Position numbers and translations under genes: made by a program. The notes beneath the pieces are model-generated. The model saw only the letters and a list, made by a program, of their open reading frames with translations, was not told the origin of the DNA and did not search any database. This document shows, piece by piece, positions 50,300 through 58,329 of a stretch of 64,000 nt of DNA; the stretch's first letter is position 1; each line of letters opens with the position of its first letter. Source of the stretch: Spirochaetota bacterium (GTDB lineage Bacteria > Spirochaetota > Spirochaetia > Treponematales > UBA12059); contig JAKLDN010000010.1 in NCBI GenBank assembly GCA_022703505.1, forward strand, positions 112,514 to 176,513, in the 5' to 3' direction.

Positions 50300-51351
50300 G
50301 GGTTCTGCTCCTTCCAGAGCTCCAGGGCTCCGGGCAGCTCCTCCGGCCGGGCGGTGCCCGTGGTGGAGAGCTGTCGGACGGTGATCGAGGCGACCAGGTT
50401 GCCGACCAGGGCTGCCTCCACGGGGGAGGCCCCGGAAGCCAGGGCCAGGACGGCTCCCGCGGAAAAGGAATCCCCCGCGCCGGTGGGATCCACGGGGGGC
50501 GGCACGAGGACGGCGGGCACCCGGACGGGGCGCTTGCCGCCGACCCAGACCCCGTGTTCGCCCACGGTGGCGTAGACCCCCGCGCCTGCCCGGGCTTCCG
50601 TCTCCGCCAGGGCCGCGACGATGCGGCCTTCCGGGATCTCCGAGCCGGGTTCGGGGTCGTGGACGCCGGCCAGCTCGAACTGGTTCATCTTGAGGATCAT
50701 CTTCCGGTAGGCGTGGATCCGCCTTCGGGAGTCGGCCCAGGCCACGACGCGGGGGAACCTCGGAAGGAGGTCCGCCAGGGCTCGGACCACCGCGGCCGTC
50801 ACGGCCCCCCGGCCCTCTTCCTCCACCTGGTCCATCACGATCAGGGCGTCCGACTCCGGAAGGACCGCCCGGAGGGAGCGGAGGATCGCGGCCTCGAGAT
50901 CCGGGGACGTGGCCGACCGGTTCTTCACGTCGTACCGGGAGTGTTCCCCCGCCAGACCCGGACGTCCCGCGTCCCGGGGCTTCAGGTACAGGGGCGTGCG
51001 CCGCGCCGGGTCCGTGTGGAGGTGGGTCCGATCCACGCCCAGGGCTGCCAGGTCCTGCCGGAGCTCCCAGCCCTCCCCGTCGTCCCCGGTGAAGCCGACG
51101 GCGACAAGGCGGCCGGTCCCCAGGGCGGCCAGGTTGTTCACCACCGTGCCCGCGGCGCCCGGGGAATGCCGGACCCCGACCACCTGGTGGGCCGTACGGC
51201 CCGTCTCCAGGGAGGGCTCCGCCAGGGCGGGGTCCACCTCGTAGTACTTGTCCAGGAAGAAGTCCCCCAGCACGGCGACCCGGAGCGAGCCGAAGCGGGC
51301 TGCGAGCTCCGAAAGGCGCTCCGGACCGAAGCGCTCTAGCCCGGGGATCAA
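50296..51351 (-). CDS. PfkB-family carbohydrate kinase, HldE/RfaE-N-like
   Basis: 351 aa from a TTG overlapping the HAD stop (TTGA), with GGGGAGG 6 bases upstream. N-terminal VAVLGDFFLDKYYEVDP and PGAAGTVVNNLAALG recall the heptose-7-phosphate kinase domain of HldE. DPTGAGDSFSAGAV is the PfkB active-site signature with catalytic Asp. With a GmhA-like isomerase in the operon, a heptose phosphate or related sugar phosphate is the likely substrate. Confidence 0.9.
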   Translation of the reverse strand: MIPGLERFGPERLSELAARFGSLRVAVLGDFFLDKYYEVDPALAEPSLETGRTAHQVVGVRHSPGAAGTVVNNLAALGTGRLVAVGFTGDDGEGWELRQDLAALGVDRTHLHTDPARRTPLYLKPRDAGRPGLAGEHSRYDVKNRSATSPDLEAAILRSLRAVLPESDALIVMDQVEEEGRGAVTAAVVRALADLLPRFPRVVAWADSRRRIHAYRKMILKMNQFELAGVHDPEPGSEIPEGRIVAALAETEARAGAGVYATVGEHGVWVGGKRPVRVPAVLVPPPVDPTGAGDSFSAGAVLALASGASPVEAALVGNLVASITVRQLSTTGTARPEELPGALELWKEQNP

Positions 51352-52346
51352 CGCGGGCCTCCCCGGCCGGGGCCCCCGGAAGGCCGGGCGCCGGCGGCGT
51401 CCGCGGCGGCTCCGTTCCGAGGCTCGGCCCGGCCGGCCGGCGCGGCGTCCGCGGCGGATTCCGGCTCGATCCCGTCCCAGACGTAGGCGACCAGGGCTTT
51501 CGCGTCCCGGTAGTCGGGCACGACCAGGTCCGCACCGGCGCCCAGGAGGCGCTCCCGTTTCCAGGCGTCCGGCCGTCCCGAGCGGCCGGACTCGTCGCTG
51601 GCCACCGCCACGGCTACACCCCCCGCGGCCTTGCAGTCCGCGATCTCCACGTACCCGTCCCCGAAGGCGGCCAGGCGGCGGCCGTCCACCCGGTTCTCGG
51701 CGAGGATGCGCCGGATGACCATCTCCTTGGAGAAGGACGCGTAGTCCGCCTGGGCCCCGTAGATCCGGCCCGGGGCGAACTCGTCCACCCCCAGTAGGGC
51801 GGCCTCTTCCAGGACGTACTCCTCGTCGGTGCCCGAGGCGATATAGAGGCGGACACCCCGGTCCCGTAGGAGGCCCAGGATCTCCAGGGACCCGGGCACC
51901 AGGGCCTCCGCCCGGGGCAGGGTCCCGTCCGCAAGGCCCTTCCGCCGGGACGCGATCCGTTCCATGAGGCGTTCGTGATACTCGGCCTTGTAGTCCCGGG
52001 GATCCCTCGGGACGCCCCCCCGGGCCCGGATCTCCTCGGCCAGGCGGATCATCTGGTAGATGGTCTGCTTTCCCGTCAATTCCGTCACGAAGTCCTTCAC
52101 CAGCGCCGAGATGTCCGCCTCGGTCTCCCCGGGCCGGGCGTACTCCGAGAGGATCCCCGCCAGGAGGGGGACCATCACGTCCATCCAGCCCTCCCGGATG
52201 AGGCTCAGGGTGCCGTCGAAGTCGAAGAGGGCGTGCTCCGGCGCGGGGCCCCGGGGGATCTCCCGGGCCACCTCGATGGAGGTGCCGGCCAGGAAGCGGG
52301 TGGACGAGGGGAGGGGGCCGACGGCCCTGTAGTCGCGTTCAGCCAT
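51348..52346 (-). CDS. HAD-superfamily phosphatase
   Basis: 332 aa. Motif I ALFDFDGTLSL (about 39-49), a long helical cap with EEIRARGG and MERIASRRKG, motif II IASGTDEEY, motif IV AAFGDGYVEIADCKAAGG. Longer than a GmhB-type phosphatase and with a low-complexity Ala/Gly/Pro tail. Overlaps the SIS gene by 8 bases. It probably dephosphorylates a product of the adjacent isomerase or kinase. Confidence 0.9.
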   Translation of the reverse strand: MAERDYRAVGPLPSSTRFLAGTSIEVAREIPRGPAPEHALFDFDGTLSLIREGWMDVMVPLLAGILSEYARPGETEADISALVKDFVTELTGKQTIYQMIRLAEEIRARGGVPRDPRDYKAEYHERLMERIASRRKGLADGTLPRAEALVPGSLEILGLLRDRGVRLYIASGTDEEYVLEEAALLGVDEFAPGRIYGAQADYASFSKEMVIRRILAENRVDGRRLAAFGDGYVEIADCKAAGGVAVAVASDESGRSGRPDAWKRERLLGAGADLVVPDYRDAKALVAYVWDGIEPESAADAAPAGRAEPRNGAAADAAGARPSGGPGRGGPR

Positions 52347-52938
52347 GGTTCGCCCCGGAGTCCTCGTCGGGGAGGTACGCCCCCAGGACCGAGTAGGCCA
52401 GGTGGTCCAGGACCATGTGGAGATCCTCGGTGACCTGCATGTCCCGGATCGGGACGTGGACCCCGTGCCGGGCGGTCTTCCTTAAAAGGCCCCCGTCGTA
52501 GCCCGTGAGCCCCACGGTCACGGCCCCGTGCGCGTTGGCGTACTCCACCGCCTTGACCACGTTCCGGGAATTGCCGGACCCCGAGATCGCGATCACCAGG
52601 TCCCCGCTCTCCAGGAAGTTCTTGAGGGGCTCCACGAAGACGTCCTCGTAGGACACGTCGTTGGCGTAGGCCGTAAGGGTGGGAAGGTTGTCGGACAGAC
52701 AAAGGAAGCGGAAGCGCCGGGCCTTCCCCCAGGACAGGCCCTTGTTGAAGTCCACGGCCATGTGGGAGGCCGTGGCCGCGGAGCCCCCGTTGCCCAGGGT
52801 GAAGACGTTCCGTCCCGCCTCCAGGGCGTCCACCAGGAGGTTGAGGAAGCCGTTGATCTCCTCGCGGGAGATCTTGTCCAGTGTCGACTTGAGCCGATCG
52901 ATGTACGCTTCCAGGGGGCCTGTGAAGTCTCGTTTCAC
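52339..52938 (-). CDS. SIS-domain sugar-phosphate isomerase, GmhA-like
   Basis: 199 aa from a GTG with GGAAGGA upstream. GNGGSAATASHMAVDF and AISGSGNSRNVVKAVEYA match sedoheptulose-7-phosphate isomerase (GmhA), and the length is right. Second gene of the operon, 12 bases after the ROK gene. It may start an ADP/GDP-heptose-like route, but the nucleotidyltransferase is absent here. Confidence 0.9.
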   Translation of the reverse strand: MKRDFTGPLEAYIDRLKSTLDKISREEINGFLNLLVDALEAGRNVFTLGNGGSAATASHMAVDFNKGLSWGKARRFRFLCLSDNLPTLTAYANDVSYEDVFVEPLKNFLESGDLVIAISGSGNSRNVVKAVEYANAHGAVTVGLTGYDGGLLRKTARHGVHVPIRDMQVTEDLHMVLDHLAYSVLGAYLPDEDSGANHG

Positions 52939-52950
52939 AATTGTCCTTCC

Positions 52951-53880
52951 TTACGATGAATAGGGGAACAGGGCCGGCACGGCGGCGCCCACCAGGGCGG
53001 CGTCGTAGCCCAGGGAACTCTTCAGCACGGGCAGGGGCCGGTCCTCGCCGAGCAGTACGAGGGGCGGAAGCTCCCGTCGGAGGATCGGCGCGAGGAGGTC
53101 GAAGGCCTCCGCCACGCCGCCCCCCAGGAAGACCGCGTCCGGGTCCAGGAGGTTGAACACCGCGGCCAGCCCCGCCGCCAGGGGGCGGGCGCAGTCCTCG
53201 ACCACCCGCAGGCAGAGCGGATCCCCGGTGCGGGCGCCCCCGGCCACGGTCCGGGCGTCCACCACCCTCGCCGCCGCGTCCGCCTGCGCGTCCGGGACCC
53301 CGCCCATGAGTTCCAGGGCGCGGCGCCGCCAGGCGGGGCCGGCGGCCTCGGCCTCCAGGCAGCCCCGGTTCCCGCAGCCGCAGGGGGTACCCCCGGGATT
53401 CACGACCAGGTGGCCGACCTCCCCGGACATCGGTCCTCCCACGATCCGGCCTCCCGAGTATACGGCACCCCCGATGCCCGTGGAGATCGTCATCCAGAAG
53501 AAGCAGTCCATCCCGGCCCCGCCGCCGAACCGGGCTTCCGCCAAGGCGCAGGCGTTCACGTCGTTCTCGGAGGCCACGGGCAGTCCCAGGGCTTCCGAAA
53601 CCATCGCCTGGAAGGGCACCTCCGTCCAGCCCGAGGAGGCCGAGCGGACCAGGACTCCCCGGGCGCGGTCCACGATCCCCGGCAAGGCCAGACCCGCGGA
53701 CTCCACGGGCCCGGCTTCGGACAGAAGTTCCCGGGAGAGGGCGGCCATCGCCTCCACCGCGGCCCGGGGGTTTTCCCGGGGGGTGGGGACGGTCCGCTTG
53801 GACAGGACGCGACCCGCCTCGTCCACGACCCCCGCCGCCGTCTTGGTACCTCCCATGTCGATCGCCAGAACCCGCCGCAT
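52951..53880 (-). CDS. ROK-family sugar kinase (glucokinase-like)
   Basis: 309 aa. ATP motif AIDMGGTKTAAGVVD (6-20), SENDVNACALAEARFG with the catalytic Asp, STGIGGAVYSGG, and the zinc cluster GHLVVNPGGTPCGCGNRGCLEA. No DNA-binding domain, so it is a kinase. ATG at 53880 has no clear SD; the frame extends to 54105 but only through the divergent gene. First gene of the five-gene operon. Confidence 0.88.
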   Translation of the reverse strand: MRRVLAIDMGGTKTAAGVVDEAGRVLSKRTVPTPRENPRAAVEAMAALSRELLSEAGPVESAGLALPGIVDRARGVLVRSASSGWTEVPFQAMVSEALGLPVASENDVNACALAEARFGGGAGMDCFFWMTISTGIGGAVYSGGRIVGGPMSGEVGHLVVNPGGTPCGCGNRGCLEAEAAGPAWRRRALELMGGVPDAQADAAARVVDARTVAGGARTGDPLCLRVVEDCARPLAAGLAAVFNLLDPDAVFLGGGVAEAFDLLAPILRRELPPLVLLGEDRPLPVLKSSLGYDAALVGAAVPALFPYSS

Positions 53881-53923
53881 GGGTACATTCTGCCCGGAGT
53901 GAGGGGGAGAGGCAAGCAGGGGG

Positions 53924-53946
53924 CGCGAGGCGCTGCGCGCCTCGCG
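53924..53946. repeat. 10-bp perfect hairpin in the ROK/NadD divergent gap
   Basis: CGCGAGGCGC (53924-53933) pairs with GCGCCTCGCG (53937-53946). It lies in the upstream region of both divergent genes; it could be an operator or a 5'-leader fold. Confidence 0.55.
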
Positions 53947-53958
53947 TGATATTTCACG

Positions 53959-53987
53959 TTGCGCGGAACGGAAATAGACCCTACAAT
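53959..53987 (+). promoter_or_regulatory. Promoter for a leaderless NadD-like gene
   Basis: TTGCGC (53959-53964), 17 bases, TACAAT (53982-53987); the ATG at 53996 lies 9 bases past the -10 box and there is no SD. Confidence 0.6.
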
Positions 53988-53995
53988 ATCGATTG

Positions 53996-54916
53996 ATGAC
54001 CGAACGTACCGAGCCCCCGCGCGCAGGACCGCCCCGGACTCCCCGCTCCTCGGAAATCCGCCGGATTCTCGGCAAGGTGAGGAGTGTGTTCGGAAGCCTC
54101 GACACCTACTCCTGCCTGGACCAACGGGACCGGCGGGAGTTTTCTTACTACCAGGACCTCTACGAGGATGCCCTCCTGGCCATCGACGACCGGATCATGG
54201 CCCGGGCCCTGGAGCCCGTGGACCTCCAGGAGTACCCCCAGGTCCTGTCCTTTCCCCGCTACGATATCCGGGCGGCCCTGTTCATCGGCTCCTTCGATCC
54301 CTTCCAGATGACCCACCTGGCCGCGGCGCTCCGCTATTTGGCCTCCCCGGAATCGACCGCCCCCCTGGTCTTCATCATCCCGGAGGGCCACGTCAATCCG
54401 GACAAACCCCGGCGCAGCGAGTACACCTACCGCTCCCAGATGATCCGCTGGCAGATCGAGGGGGTTTTCCAGCCCCTCATCTATCCCCTGGACATCGGCG
54501 AGGGGGCCGACACCATCGAGATCGTCCGACGTTTCATCGCCCGGTTCCCGGGAGCCCGGGTCCATGTCACCCATCTGGTGGGCTCCGACGTCCTGCCCTA
54601 CGCGTTGAAGTGGCTGCCCAAGGACATGGAGGTCTGGGGGGCGGAGGCGAAGTACCAGGGGGTGACCTTCCAGTATGACATCTTCGCCATCCAGCGGGGC
54701 GGGGACGAGGGCTGGAGGAAGGCCGCCGAGGACGCCTGGTCCAAGGGCGTGACGGTCCGTTACGACGAGCGTAGCATCGGCACACCCTCCAGCACGGACT
54801 TCCGGAGCAACCAGGCCTTTTCCATCGTCTTCCCCACCAAGGCGGTGATGCGCCACGTGGAGGTGCTCTTCCGCTACGACCTCAACAAGCCCTGGGACCC
54901 GCCCACGACGCCGTGA
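53996..54916 (+). CDS. NadD-like nucleotidyltransferase with a changed HxGH motif
   Basis: 306 aa. A 90-residue N-terminal extension is followed by a cytidylyltransferase-type fold: FIGSFDPFQMTHLAAAL (97-113) where the usual HxGH reads QMTH, then VFIIPEGHVNPDK and a C-terminal GTPSSTDFRSNQAF resembling the ISSTxxR motif. Family role: adenylation of nicotinate mononucleotide or a related nucleotidyl transfer. Missing first His makes canonical activity doubtful, although the second His and the STxxR-like motif remain. Confidence 0.8.
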   Translation: MTERTEPPRAGPPRTPRSSEIRRILGKVRSVFGSLDTYSCLDQRDRREFSYYQDLYEDALLAIDDRIMARALEPVDLQEYPQVLSFPRYDIRAALFIGSFDPFQMTHLAAALRYLASPESTAPLVFIIPEGHVNPDKPRRSEYTYRSQMIRWQIEGVFQPLIYPLDIGEGADTIEIVRRFIARFPGARVHVTHLVGSDVLPYALKWLPKDMEVWGAEAKYQGVTFQYDIFAIQRGGDEGWRKAAEDAWSKGVTVRYDERSIGTPSSTDFRSNQAFSIVFPTKAVMRHVEVLFRYDLNKPWDPPTTP

Positions 54917-54917
54917 C

Positions 54918-55017
54918 GGCGGCGCAGCCGCCGGGCACTTCACTTTAGGCCGGTTCCATGGAATCGACGAAGCCCTGCGGGCTTCGGCGCCGTGACCGCG
55001 GCTATAGCCGCGGTCAC
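54918..55017. terminator. Three hairpins in the convergent gap after the NadD-like gene
   Basis: GGCGGC-GCA-GCCGCC (54918-54932), CGAAGCCC-TGC-GGGCTTCG (54968-54986) and a perfect 26-bp palindrome at 54992-55017. The last one runs into the stop of the convergent minus-strand gene. No T runs. Together they probably isolate the two convergent transcripts. Confidence 0.65.
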
Positions 55018-55670
55018 GCCCCTTTCGGCGGACCCAGGATTTCCGACAGGATCACGGCCCTCTTCAGGGGCGGCAGGCGTTCGACCTTGCCGGTGAAGGG
55101 CACGGAATCCGCCTGCGCCGCTTCCCGCGATGCCGCGGCCCCGGCGGCGGATACGTCCGCGGGGGAAGGCAGGGCGGGTCCGGCCCCCGAGATCGGATAC
55201 GCATCGAAGCGGCCGGGGGCGGCCGTCGCCGGAACCGGTACGGTTTCCGCGGCCAGGGACGGGGCGAAAGCGGAGAGGTCCCGGGCCTCGAGTGCGGGAG
55301 GTCGAAGGCCGGTCTCGGTCTCCAGGAAGGCCAGCCGCTGGCCGGCTTCGGGGCCTTCCTCGTCCGAAATCTCGAGACCCGGACGCGCCTCGGCCGCCTC
55401 CGCCAGGTCCGAATCCGACTCGGTCACCCAGTGTGGCTCCCATTCCTGGGATTCCGGCTCTCGGCCGGAGATCCGGGACAGGGGAGCGGCGCGGCCCGAA
55501 GCTTCCAGATCCGCCTGGACCCTTCGAGCCAGTTCCCGGCGCGCGGCATCCTCCTTGGCCCTCCGCTCCTTGGCGGCCTGGGCCCGCCGTCCTCCTCCGA
55601 GGACCCGGAGGAAGATGACCAGCGCGACGGGAACCATGTAGATGATCGTGGAGAACAGGTCGTCGTCCAT
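55014..55670 (-). CDS. Small membrane-anchored protein following floA, unknown
   Basis: 218 aa. One N-terminal helix (about 8-24), a charged coiled-coil segment (about 27-58) and then a disordered acidic, Ala/Pro-rich region with a short conserved-looking end (LPPLKRAVILSEILGPPKGA). It starts 6 bases after the floA stop and is thus the third gene of an NfeD-FloA operon. The final stretch could be a protein-binding motif. No homologue named. Confidence 0.75.
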   Translation of the reverse strand: MDDDLFSTIIYMVPVALVIFLRVLGGGRRAQAAKERRAKEDAARRELARRVQADLEASGRAAPLSRISGREPESQEWEPHWVTESDSDLAEAAEARPGLEISDEEGPEAGQRLAFLETETGLRPPALEARDLSAFAPSLAAETVPVPATAAPGRFDAYPISGAGPALPSPADVSAAGAAASREAAQADSVPFTGKVERLPPLKRAVILSEILGPPKGA

Positions 55671-55676
55671 GCCGGC

Positions 55677-56666
55677 CTACTTCCTGCCCGCTTCCTCGCC
55701 GCCGATGGATTTTCGCATCTGGGTGTCCGCCTGGATGTTGGTCATGCGGTAGTAGTCCATGACGCCGAGCTTGCCGGTCCGGAAGGCCTCCGCGATGGCC
55801 AGGGGGATCTCCGCCTCCGCCAGGACCACCTTGGCGCGGTTTTCCTGGACCTTTGCGATCATCTCCTGCTCCTGGGCCTGGGCCGCGGCGCGGCGCTTCT
55901 CGGCCTCCGCCTGGAAGCGGCGCTTGTCCGCCTCGGCCTGGTCCGCCTGGAGCTTGGCTCCCACGTTGGCGCCCACGTCGATGTCCGCGATGTCGATGGA
56001 CAGGATCTCGAAGGCGGTGCCCGCGTCCAGGCCCTTCTCCAGGACCCGCTTGGAGATGGTGTCCGGGTTCTCCAGCACGGACTTGTAGGACTCCGAGGAC
56101 CCGATGGTGGTGACGATGCCCTCGCCCACCCGGGCAATGATGGTCTCTTCCGTGGCGCCGCCCACCAGGCGCTCGATGTTGGCCCGCACCGTTACCCGGG
56201 CCTTGACCTGGAGCTGGATCCCGTCCTTGGCCACCGCGTCGATGGTCGTCTTGCCCTTGGTCGTGTCCGGGCAGTCGATGACCTTGGGATTCACGCTGGT
56301 CTTGACCGCCTCCAGGACGTCCCGGCCCGCCAGGTCGATGGCCGCCGCTCGCTGGAAGGGCAGGGGGATGTCGGCCTTGTTGGCCGCCACGAGGGCCAGG
56401 CTGACCTTCATCACGTTGCCCCGGGACAGGAAGTGGGTCTCCAGCATGTCCGAATCCACCTTGATGCCCGCCTTGGTCAGCATGATCCGGGCGTCCACGA
56501 TGACCGCGGGGTTGACGTGCCTCAGCCACATCCCCACCAGGCGCCCCATGCCCACGGCGGCTCCGGACAGGAGGGCCCGGAACCAGAGGCCGAAGAACTT
56601 GAAGAACAGGACGAGTATCCCCAGGGAGACGAGGGCGATGACCGCGTAGAGCGCTATGATGAGCAT
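55677..56666 (-). CDS. floA: Flotillin-like membrane-scaffold protein FloA
   Basis: 329 aa, the typical FloA length. One hydrophobic N-terminal hairpin (about 1-28), then an SPFH/PHB-like domain with [22 protein letters not shown] and [19 protein letters not shown], and an Ala/Glu-rich coiled coil. It organises membrane microdomains and accompanies NfeD in many bacteria. ATG at 56666 with GGAGG upstream. Confidence 0.95.
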   Translation of the reverse strand: MLIIALYAVIALVSLGILVLFFKFFGLWFRALLSGAAVGMGRLVGMWLRHVNPAVIVDARIMLTKAGIKVDSDMLETHFLSRGNVMKVSLALVAANKADIPLPFQRAAAIDLAGRDVLEAVKTSVNPKVIDCPDTTKGKTTIDAVAKDGIQLQVKARVTVRANIERLVGGATEETIIARVGEGIVTTIGSSESYKSVLENPDTISKRVLEKGLDAGTAFEILSIDIADIDVGANVGAKLQADQAEADKRRFQAEAEKRRAAAQAQEQEMIAKVQENRAKVVLAEAEIPLAIAEAFRTGKLGVMDYYRMTNIQADTQMRKSIGGEEAGRK

Positions 56667-56711
56667 GCTTCCTCCTAACAATTCCGACATTCTATCATCC
56701 TTTCGGGCTTG

Positions 56712-58241
56712 TCAGCCCTCGATATCCGAATTCCCCGCATCCGGCCCGACGACGATCCGGGAACCCCGGACCTTGAGGACCCGGACCGGTGTTCCCTCGG
56801 GCAGGAAGAGGCCCTCCGTCTCCACGCTGTAGGCGACCCCGTCGATCTCCGCCCGGCCCGAAGGCCTGAGGACCGTGCGTGCCACCCCCCGCCGGCCCTC
56901 CAGGGGGCTGGCGGGCGGAGCCGGAGCCTCCGCGTCCGCACCGAGGGCGCCGCCCGCGGTCCCTTCGATGGTGGTCTTGAGCATCAGGCGGTCGAAGAGC
57001 TTGATCCTCGGGCCCGCCAGGGCCAGGACCCCGATCCCCGCGATCCCCGCCAGGAGGCCCGCCACCACGGTCATCACGTTCCGGCCCAGGAGGTCCCATT
57101 CCCAGGACACCGTGGGGATCACGAAGTCCTGCATGGAGAAGACCAGGGCCGCCCCGATCAGGACGATGCCGGAGATCCCCGCCACCCCGAAGCCGGGCAG
57201 GATGAAGATTTCCACCGCCAGAAGGCCGATCCCCAGGATGAAGAGGATGATCTCCAGGGAGCCGACCGAGCCCATCAGGGCGTTGGTCCCGAAGAGCGTG
57301 AAGAAGGCGATGATGGCCACGGTGCCCGGAAGCCCGAAGCCCGGGGAGTTGATCTCCAGGAAGAGGGCCACCAGCCCTATCAGGATGAGCAGGGCTTGGA
57401 CTCCCCCGGAGGTGATGAACACCACGACCTGGTCCGCCCCGGAAGGGGACACCTCCACGGCGGGCCCCGGCGATCCGAGGAGGGAGGCCAGGGCGTCCAG
57501 GTCCGCTACGGTGCCCTCGGAGAGGCCGTAGCGCTCCGCCTCCCCGGCCGTCAGCGAAAGGAGCTTGCCCTTGGCGGAGACCGTCCGCACCCGCTCCACC
57601 TGGCCGGGCCGGGACTTCTCCAGGGAAGCGGTCTCCTCCGCCGTGGCCAGGCGCGTCTCCCCCGCCACGGAGAGCTCGATCAGCTCCACGTCCGCGTCCA
57701 CCATGGCCAGGGCCAGGAGGGGCGGGTGTCCGTTCTTCTCCGCCAGAGCCGCCATCTGGGACCGGACCGCGCTGACGGTCTTCTCCCCGGCGCCCTGGCT
57801 CTGGCCGTCTGGGCTCATGATCACGGGCGCCGCGGCCCCCATGCTGGTCCCCGGGGCCATATAGATGGCGGAAGCGGAGAAGGCTATCAGGGCCCCCGCG
57901 GACCAGGACACCCCCATGCTTTCGGGGCCGGAGCTCACGAAGGCCACGGTCCGGGCTCCCCGGATGGAGCCGATGTAGGAGGAGATCCGGAGGGCGGAGT
58001 CCACCCGGCCCCCGAAGGTGTCGATGTCGAAGACCAGTATCTTGGCCCCGGCGCGCAGGGCCGCTTCGGCGTTGCGCCGTACGAAGACCGCCGTGGAGGG
58101 CTCGATGTCGCCCTTGATGGGGATGACGTAGACCGAGGAGCCCTCGGCCGCGGCGCCCGCCGCGGCCGCGAAAACGAGCAGGGCGAGGGCCGCGGCGCGG
58201 ACCGCCCGCCTCGGAAATCGGAACGCCCGAAGGATGCGCAA
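56712..58241 (-). CDS. NfeD-family membrane serine protease
   Basis: 509 aa from a TTG with GGAGG 7 bases upstream. Signal peptide (about 12-32), a ClpP-like protease domain with the nucleophile in SWSAGAL (Ser 114) and GTSMGAAAPV, then four or five membrane helices and a C-terminal OB-fold (about 440-505). This is the long, 1510-N-type NfeD, expected to cut membrane-related proteins. Forms an operon with floA, 45 bases apart. Confidence 0.93.
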   Translation of the reverse strand: MRILRAFRFPRRAVRAAALALLVFAAAAGAAAEGSSVYVIPIKGDIEPSTAVFVRRNAEAALRAGAKILVFDIDTFGGRVDSALRISSYIGSIRGARTVAFVSSGPESMGVSWSAGALIAFSASAIYMAPGTSMGAAAPVIMSPDGQSQGAGEKTVSAVRSQMAALAEKNGHPPLLALAMVDADVELIELSVAGETRLATAEETASLEKSRPGQVERVRTVSAKGKLLSLTAGEAERYGLSEGTVADLDALASLLGSPGPAVEVSPSGADQVVVFITSGGVQALLILIGLVALFLEINSPGFGLPGTVAIIAFFTLFGTNALMGSVGSLEIILFILGIGLLAVEIFILPGFGVAGISGIVLIGAALVFSMQDFVIPTVSWEWDLLGRNVMTVVAGLLAGIAGIGVLALAGPRIKLFDRLMLKTTIEGTAGGALGADAEAPAPPASPLEGRRGVARTVLRPSGRAEIDGVAYSVETEGLFLPEGTPVRVLKVRGSRIVVGPDAGNSDIEG

Positions 58242-58329
58242 GGAACCACCTCCCGAACCCCGGCCCCGTCGGCCGGCCTGTCCATGGGTTATAAGGTACC
58301 AAGAATCGGCCCGGGTCGGAAGGGATTCC

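Noticed and set aside
49150..51535. 784-codon version of the 372-aa unknown protein
   Set aside because: The upstream half is an off-frame reading of the PfkB kinase gene; the GTG at 50299 has an SD and the usual stop overlap.
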